10,583 bases of DNA from Patescibacteria group bacterium (GTDB lineage Bacteria; Patescibacteriota; UBA1384; CAILIB01): positions 1 to 10,583 of the forward strand of contig JALHQF010000012.1 in the NCBI GenBank assembly GCA_022842085.1, read 5' to 3'. Under the pieces are notes generated by a model. The model ran no database searches. It was not told the origin of the DNA and was given only the letters and a program-made list of their open reading frames with translations. Shown here in pieces: positions 6,933-10,583 of the stretch; position 1 is the stretch's first letter; each line of letters opens with the position of its first letter. A program made the translations under genes and the position numbers.

Positions 6933-6970
6933 GAAAAGAGAGCACATGCCGTGCTCTCTTTTCTTGTTTT
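6933..6970 (+). terminator. Intrinsic terminator after tRNA-Asp
   Basis: A perfect 13-bp stem pairs 6933-6945 (GAAAAGAGAGCAC) with 6951-6963 around a 5-nt loop (ATGCC), followed by a T-rich run TTGTTTT. It begins 3 nt after the CCA end, so it closes the tRNA transcript. The A-rich left arm means it could also work on the opposite strand, but no gene enters from that side. Confidence 0.9.
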
Positions 6971-7117
6971 CACCATATGTCATCCTACGCTCCTTCAGAA
7001 GCCATCATCCAAGTAGGCATCGATAAACCGATTGATGGAGTTGCATGCACCGATTCTTCTTGAGTACGCATTCCATGCCTACGCTCACTTCTTGCCCTCG
7101 AGCAGAGCCCTCTTCTG

Positions 7118-7126
7118 TGTCACACT
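7118..7126 (+). promoter_or_regulatory. Probable extended -10 promoter of pyk
   Basis: TGTCACACT resembles the ruvB element TGCTACACT, with hexamer CACACT in place of TACACT. It ends 8 nt before the pyk ATG, the same spacing as at the LCP gene. The change of the first hexamer base weakens the call. No clear -35 or Shine-Dalgarno is seen. Confidence 0.42.
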
Positions 7127-7134
7127 AGAACTCT

Positions 7135-8178
7135 ATGCCTCGTCTCACCAAAATCATTGCCTCTATCGGTCCCAGTAGCGATAACGCAGCCACCATGCGC
7201 GGGCTTGCCGAAGCTGGGGTTAACCTTTTCCGCTTCAACATGTCGCATGCGCAGTACGAAGAGGTACACGCACGCTGCGCCATTGTTGAGCAGCTCCAGC
7301 GCGATGGTTTTGCCATCGATATTCAGGCCGATATTCAAGGCCTCAACATTCGCACCGGCAACCTTGGTGATCACGGCGTACAACTCAATGAAGGAGAGGT
7401 GCACTGGTTCGTAAGTGCAGCGGGTGACGGCAAGGAAGATGACATCCTGGTGAATGATCCTGAAATTCATGAGCGGCTTGCACTTGGACACAGCGTGGTA
7501 TTCATGGACGGCGCTATCGAAGGCACAGTTGTCGAAATTGATGGCACGCGCTTTGCCGTACGCACCAGCAATAGCGGCATGCTCCTGAGTCGAAAGAGCG
7601 TCAACTTTCCAGACACCGACCTAGGAGCCGGCGTACTCACCGAGAAAGACCGTCGCGATATCAACTTCATCCTCAACGAGACGACGATCCCTTGGCTTGC
7701 AGTTTCCTTTGAAGGTACCGGAGACGATGTGCGGGAGGTACGAGATCTCTGTGGTAACCGTCCACGCACCTTCCTAACCAGCAAGATTGAGCGCAAAGTT
7801 GCGCTTGAACACCTCAATGACATTGCGGCAGCGTCGGATGCAGTGATGGTTGCTCGTGGTGACCTTGCAGTTGAGGTACCGTTCGAGCAGGTGCCTATTC
7901 TCACTCGGCAAATGATTACCCTCGCCCACCGGCATAAGAAGCCAGTGATTATTGCTACGCAGATGCTCCTGAGCATGGCCGCAAATATGCGTCCAACCCG
8001 CGCCGAGGCGTCAGATGTTGCACATGCCGTCTTTGACCGTGCCGACGCCGTGATGCTCTCGGAAGAAACCGCCAATGGTAAGCACCCCGTTTTGGCAGCC
8101 CAGGCAATGGCAAAGATTATCGATGAGGCGGAAACCTACCTCTACAATCGGCCAAACTACTTTGAGCTCATCAAGTAG
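7135..8178 (+). CDS. pyk: Pyruvate kinase, short form without C-terminal domain
   Basis: Pyruvate kinase converts phosphoenolpyruvate and ADP to pyruvate and ATP, the last step of glycolysis. This copy has 347 residues against about 470 for the common bacterial form. The catalytic A domain opens with TKIIASIGPSS (5-15); the B-domain lid covers about 75-160. Active-site residues are present by alignment to the rabbit enzyme: Arg33, Asn35 and Ser37 (FRFNMS), Asp66, Lys217 and Glu219 (TSKIER), Asp243 (MVARGDLAVEVP) and Thr275 (ATQML). RPTRAEASDVAHAVFD and DAVMLSEETANGKHP end the barrel, and the protein stops about 30 residues later. The C-terminal domain, which binds allosteric effectors in many homologues, is therefore absent. 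The usual GPEIR or GPKIR motif reads GLNIR (69-73), which is odd. No frameshift follows: the stop is directly succeeded by a terminator, so the short form looks native. Confidence 0.93.
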   Translation: MPRLTKIIASIGPSSDNAATMRGLAEAGVNLFRFNMSHAQYEEVHARCAIVEQLQRDGFAIDIQADIQGLNIRTGNLGDHGVQLNEGEVHWFVSAAGDGKEDDILVNDPEIHERLALGHSVVFMDGAIEGTVVEIDGTRFAVRTSNSGMLLSRKSVNFPDTDLGAGVLTEKDRRDINFILNETTIPWLAVSFEGTGDDVREVRDLCGNRPRTFLTSKIERKVALEHLNDIAAASDAVMVARGDLAVEVPFEQVPILTRQMITLAHRHKKPVIIATQMLLSMAANMRPTRAEASDVAHAVFDRADAVMLSEETANGKHPVLAAQAMAKIIDEAETYLYNRPNYFELIK

Positions 8179-8185
8179 CTACGCA

Positions 8186-8215
8186 AAAAAGCCCCGGAAC
8201 GAGCCGGGGCTTTTT
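8186..8215. terminator. Bidirectional intrinsic terminator between convergent units
   Basis: A 12-bp perfect stem AAAAAGCCCCGG / CCGGGGCTTTTT encloses the loop AACGAG (8198-8203). The GC-rich core with A and T tracts on both sides should work in both directions. It lies 7 nt after the pyk stop and 7 nt beyond the end of the membrane-protein gene on the opposite strand. Confidence 0.95.
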
Positions 8216-8222
8216 CGCTGAA

Positions 8223-8549
8223 CTAGAGACCAAGAACTGCGTCGCTCAGATCACCACCTGCATCAAGGCTTCCGAGGTCCGAGGCGGCAAGCTCACTCGA
8301 AGCAGCGTCAGCGTCAAAGGCTGAGGTGCTAGCCGAAGGTGATGGTGAGGCCTTCTTAGTTGGCTCGAGGATTGAATCCCTGAGACGCGCGTCTTCAGCT
8401 TGCTGAGTAGTGTCGTTATCAATCTGCATAGCGCGAAGCATCACGGCAGTGAGTGCTACGCCAGCAAATAGCACAACGAGGTATGCGAGGACTGGGCGTG
8501 GGCCGGTCACTGTTACGGCAGGCTTCTTTGATGATGAGTTCTTTGGCAT
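8223..8549 (-). CDS. Short membrane-anchored protein with Ser/Ala/Asp-rich outer tail, function unknown
   Basis: This 108-residue protein has a basic Ser/Lys head (about 1-18), a single membrane helix (about 19-39, VLAYLVVLFAGVALTAVMLR) and a low-complexity outside tail. The tail first reads MQIDNDTTQQAEDARLRDSI, then KKASPSPSAST, then an acidic Ala/Ser/Asp/Gly end. The topology follows the positive-inside rule with the tail outside. I recognise no family and see no catalytic motif. It follows the secreted coiled-coil gene by 23 nt on the same strand, and its stop is next to the shared terminator, so it is probably the last gene of that unit. AGGGG lies 9 nt before the ATG, the nearest thing to a usable Shine-Dalgarno site in the window. 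The orderly topology and strand context support a real gene despite low complexity. Confidence 0.68.
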   Translation of the reverse strand: MPKNSSSKKPAVTVTGPRPVLAYLVVLFAGVALTAVMLRAMQIDNDTTQQAEDARLRDSILEPTKKASPSPSASTSAFDADAASSELAASDLGSLDAGGDLSDAVLGL

Positions 8550-8572
8550 GATTCGTTACCCCTGTTGGTGGA

Positions 8573-9199
8573 CTAGTTAGATGATACCTCACGAAGTGCT
8601 TTGAATGCATCCCGTACGCCCTGAGCGGCAGCACGAACAGCTTCACCAGCGGTTTTTACCTGAGCACGAGCCGCCTTAGCTTCGGCAAGCGTAGTCCGGA
8701 ACGTGTCGGCGGAAGCCATACAGCTCTCTTCACTCAACTCCGAGATTTTCGCCACGTAGGTGTCGTAGGCTGCCTCTTGACGTGCAACTGCTGCAGAGAA
8801 GGTGGCTATTGCTGCGGTAACTCCGGCTACATCATAGCCAGCAGCCTCTGCTTGGGCCTTGAAATCGGTAGCTTTCGCAGTAAAGGCATCAATTCGGCTC
8901 TGCTGATTCTGTGCCACTTCTGCAGCGGCACGAAGCTGGCCATCTACCTTTGCACCTACCTCAGAGCAGCGTGTCTCCTTAATGGCATCTCGGCGCCACT
9001 GAGCACGCTTCTCCTGTCGCTCGGTGACCCTGGTCTTTGATGATTCAACACGTTCCTTAAGATCTTTCTGTCGGTTGGCACGCAGGACGTCTGAAGATCG
9101 AGCTTCAGGTGATTCACTAACTTCTTGAGCCATCACAGCACTTGGCTGCACCGCGCCTATGAGCGCAAGTGCGAGCAGGGTAAGAGTGAGAGTACGCAT
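8573..9199 (-). CDS. Secreted helical coiled-coil protein, function unknown
   Basis: The 208 residues begin with a clear signal peptide (1-24): hydrophobic LTLTLLALALIGAV, then cleavage expected after AVMA before QEVSES. The mature part is almost entirely charged or Ala-rich helix with heptad-like spacing, for example KDLKERVESSKTRVTERQEK (45-64) and, later, EAKAARAQVKTAGEAVRAAA (173-192). Two cysteines (Cys78, Cys160) sit in separate helical blocks and could form one disulfide outside the cell. It has no lipobox, no cell-wall anchor and no recognised enzymatic motif. The start lies 7 nt after the stop of the isomerase gene, and the short membrane protein follows 23 nt downstream. The two small envelope proteins may act together. 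A -10-like TACCAT 9 nt before the ATG suggests it can also be transcribed on its own. Confidence 0.8.
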   Translation of the reverse strand: MRTLTLTLLALALIGAVQPSAVMAQEVSESPEARSSDVLRANRQKDLKERVESSKTRVTERQEKRAQWRRDAIKETRCSEVGAKVDGQLRAAAEVAQNQQSRIDAFTAKATDFKAQAEAAGYDVAGVTAAIATFSAAVARQEAAYDTYVAKISELSEESCMASADTFRTTLAEAKAARAQVKTAGEAVRAAAQGVRDAFKALREVSSN

Positions 9200-9206
9200 A
9201 ACAAGC

Positions 9207-10448
9207 CTATGGTACGTCCGTGTGCTTCAGGCGCGCAAGCTCACTCCAGGTAAGCTCCTTGCCACGCTGCACGCCAGGCTGGTTGAAGGGGTCAACGCCA
9301 AGCTGCTGTGCCACGAGCACCGTAGTGTGCTCGTAGAGCGCTACGAGCTGACCAAGTGTGTAGGCGGTAAGCTCTGGCACATGTAGGTGCGCCACAGGGC
9401 GCCCTACCTCTTTAAGCGCTTGCAACGTGCCGTGTGCCTCTGCGCGAAGCAGGGTACCAAAACCAACCCCCGCTAGAGCTGCCGGCGTGTCACCAGACGG
9501 CACATCCGTGGGTACGTGTAAGTCCCCAGATGACCCAACGGTGACAATTGTGTACGTGGCATCGTCAGGGCCATCATGGTAGCGCTGCACCTGCGAGTGC
9601 TGATCAGTAGGTCCAAGCGCGGCAACTGGCAGTGCGTTAACCGCTTGATTCTTACCGAGGCTCTCTGCCCAGAGCTGGCGGTACCACTTCACCCAAGCAT
9701 CTAGCTGATGCCGATACGGCATAACCACGTGGATGCCCCGGCCTTCGGCCATATGCTGCAGGTGAAAAGCCGCAAGATCACGAGCGGCCTCCATTGGAAC
9801 CTCGCGCGCACCCTGTAAGAAGGATTCGGTATTATGGCCCATGAGCTCCATGGGGAAGAGGCCTGCGGCAGTCGTAATGCTGTAACGACCCCCTACTTCA
9901 GGCGGGATTGCGAGGAGCTGGTAACCTTCGTGCTGTGCAGTTTGACGAAGCCATCCCTGGCTTGGATCTGTGATCGCCACAACCTGTTTCGTGAGATCGG
10001 CACCTGCCTGCCGAAGCTTCGCACGCAGCCAGAGGTAGTTTGCGAGCGGCTCAATCGTTTCACCAGACTTACTCACGATAACTAGACCAACCGCCTTCCA
10101 GTCAGTGACAAGATCAGCTAGCTGGCTAAGGGGAACTGGGTCAGTGGTGTCTCCGGCAAACCAAACCTTAGGACCGGAGCGTAGTGATGGCAACATGTTG
10201 GCGTAGCGATGGCTCAGGGCACGTTGAATGGTGCGCCCACCAAGATCAGAGCCGCCGATACCAAGGATAAATACGTCACTGCACGCAGAGAGGCTTGCTG
10301 CCACCCGCGTAAGCTCACTCCGCTGGAAAGGCGCATACCAGGTTTGAGCATACGGTAGAGGGTGACGCACGAGCTCCCGCGCACGCTGATCAAGCTGCCA
10401 CAGCAACGAGGAGTTGGGTCGAGCTGGAAGGGTAAGCGTAAGTGACAC
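9207..10448 (-). CDS. pgi: Glucose-6-phosphate isomerase, compact form
   Basis: The enzyme interconverts glucose 6-phosphate and fructose 6-phosphate in the cytoplasm. At 413 residues it is shorter than the 445-550 residues common in bacteria, but both SIS-type sugar-phosphate domains are present. Domain 1 shows VFILGIGGSDLGG (59-71), GDTTDP (99-104) and the phosphate-binding SKSGETIEP (126-134), followed by VGGRYSITTAAGLFP (185-199, Arg188). Domain 2 shows WYRQLWAESLGKN (255-267, catalytic Glu262), DQHSQVQRY (282-290, His284) and the signature FNQPGVQRGK (388-397, Lys397). All expected catalytic residues are therefore visible. The start is GTG at 10448, 9 nt after the stop of an upstream gene; the domain begins normally from here. 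The sequence just upstream offers a -10-like TAAGCT but no strong Shine-Dalgarno. It probably leads a unit with the two envelope-protein genes. Confidence 0.95.
   Translation of the reverse strand: MSLTLTLPARPNSSLLWQLDQRARELVRHPLPYAQTWYAPFQRSELTRVAASLSACSDVFILGIGGSDLGGRTIQRALSHRYANMLPSLRSGPKVWFAGDTTDPVPLSQLADLVTDWKAVGLVIVSKSGETIEPLANYLWLRAKLRQAGADLTKQVVAITDPSQGWLRQTAQHEGYQLLAIPPEVGGRYSITTAAGLFPMELMGHNTESFLQGAREVPMEAARDLAAFHLQHMAEGRGIHVVMPYRHQLDAWVKWYRQLWAESLGKNQAVNALPVAALGPTDQHSQVQRYHDGPDDATYTIVTVGSSGDLHVPTDVPSGDTPAALAGVGFGTLLRAEAHGTLQALKEVGRPVAHLHVPELTAYTLGQLVALYEHTTVLVAQQLGVDPFNQPGVQRGKELTWSELARLKHTDVP
9209..9214 (-). promoter_or_regulatory. Possible -10 element for the secreted coiled-coil gene
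   Basis: On the - strand TACCAT ends 9 nt before the ATG at 9199. It lacks the TGn extension, but a weak -35-like TTGCGC lies 18 bp upstream (9238-9233). It overlaps the end of the isomerase gene. The AGG at 9208-9206 could alternatively serve as a weak ribosome site on a read-through message. Confidence 0.33.
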
Positions 10449-10454
10449 GCTCTT

Positions 10455-10460
10455 AGCTTA
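10455..10460 (-). promoter_or_regulatory. Possible -10 element for pgi
   Basis: TAAGCT on the - strand ends 6 nt before the GTG start and includes the TAA stop of the upstream gene. The extension position reads CGG rather than TGn and no -35 is seen. Co-transcription from the upstream gene, only 9 nt away, is an equal alternative. Confidence 0.33.
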
Positions 10461-10583
10461 CCGCTCTTCCCGTCTCCCAAGCGAATCAAAGAGTTCCCCC
10501 ACTCGCTCAGCCGGAATGGAGAGGGTGCAACCCTCGCCACCGAGTGAGAGCAGTCCTTCAACTGGCATTCCAAGCGCAAGCCC
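10458..10583 (-). CDS. C-terminal end of an unrecognised protein (partial)
   Basis: A frame open from the right edge ends with TAA at 10460-10458 and gives the last 41 residues of a protein: GLALGMPVEGLLSLGGEGCT, then LSIPAERVGELFDSLGRREER. The pattern of a hydrophobic strand followed by an amphipathic helix ending in charged residues looks like a normal protein terminus. Only 9 nt separate it from the isomerase start on the same strand, which supports it as a real gene. Too little is visible to name a family. Confidence 0.55.
   Translation of the reverse strand, partial: GLALGMPVEGLLSLGGEGCTLSIPAERVGELFDSLGRREER

Noticed and set aside
6977..7063. 28-codon frame starting with ATG between the tRNA terminator and pyk
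   Set aside because: It has no Shine-Dalgarno site, no -10 element at the usual distance and no recognisable product. It lies directly behind a strong terminator.
7467..8075. 202-codon frame on the - strand opposite pyruvate kinase
   Set aside because: It is wholly antisense to a clear pyruvate kinase; its translation is dominated by Ser and Arg, typical of a shadow frame in GC-rich coding DNA.
10214..10579. 121-codon frame on the - strand across the start of pgi
   Set aside because: It lies in a different frame from pgi and from the partial upstream gene, both better supported, and its translation resembles nothing known.
1..10583. CRISPR arrays, insertion sequences, integrases, toxin-antitoxin pairs or phage genes
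   Set aside because: No direct repeat array, inverted-repeat-flanked transposase or matching protein was seen. Base use looks even along the window, with no sign of a recently acquired island.

Overview
The window is densely coding, moderately GC-rich bacterial chromosomal DNA; by eye the base composition is even throughout. TGA is read as a stop (for example at the ruvB and PH-protein ends), so this is not a code-25 lineage such as Gracilibacteria. The protein set suggests a streamlined genome of the Candidate Phyla Radiation (Patescibacteria) type: a pyruvate kinase lacking its C-terminal domain, a compact glucose-6-phosphate isomerase, a LytR-CpsA-Psr protein with a LytR_C tail, a two-helix membrane PH-domain protein, and several short single-helix membrane or secreted proteins of no recognised family. 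This placement is an inference; no rRNA or marker protein fixes the phylum.

Layout on the + strand: (1) 3-1411, the C-terminal end of an ECF-like sigma factor, overlapped by 4 nt by a single-pass membrane protein that is probably its anti-sigma factor or sensor. (2) 1438-4371, a tightly overlapping unit: ruvB (Holliday junction helicase), a 74-residue membrane protein, a membrane PH-domain protein and queA (queuosine tRNA modification). (3) 4404-6817, an LCP cell-wall ligase candidate overlapping by 1 nt a membrane-anchored parvulin-type prolyl isomerase, both working outside the membrane. (4) 6854-6930, tRNA-Asp(GTC) with its own near-consensus promoter and a strong hairpin terminator. (5) 7135-8178, a short pyruvate kinase followed by a bidirectional terminator.

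From the right end, transcription runs on the - strand towards that terminator: the end of an unrecognised gene (10583-10458), glucose-6-phosphate isomerase (10448-9207), a secreted coiled-coil protein (9199-8573) and a short membrane-anchored protein (8549-8223). The two glycolytic genes, pyk and the isomerase, therefore sit in convergent units.

The most notable window-wide pattern is in the gene starts. Almost no gene has a Shine-Dalgarno sequence at proper spacing. Genes inside units start by stop/start overlap (ATGA, GTGA, TAATG), while genes at the heads of units have a -10-like element, often the extended form TGnTAnnnT, ending only 6-9 nt before the start codon. This predicts leaderless mRNAs. 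I see no CRISPR array, insertion sequence, phage gene, attachment site or defence system. No stretch over 300 bases lacks a gene; the longest gap, about 165 bases between the tRNA terminator and pyk, holds only the pyk promoter. I found no clear candidate for a wholly new system.
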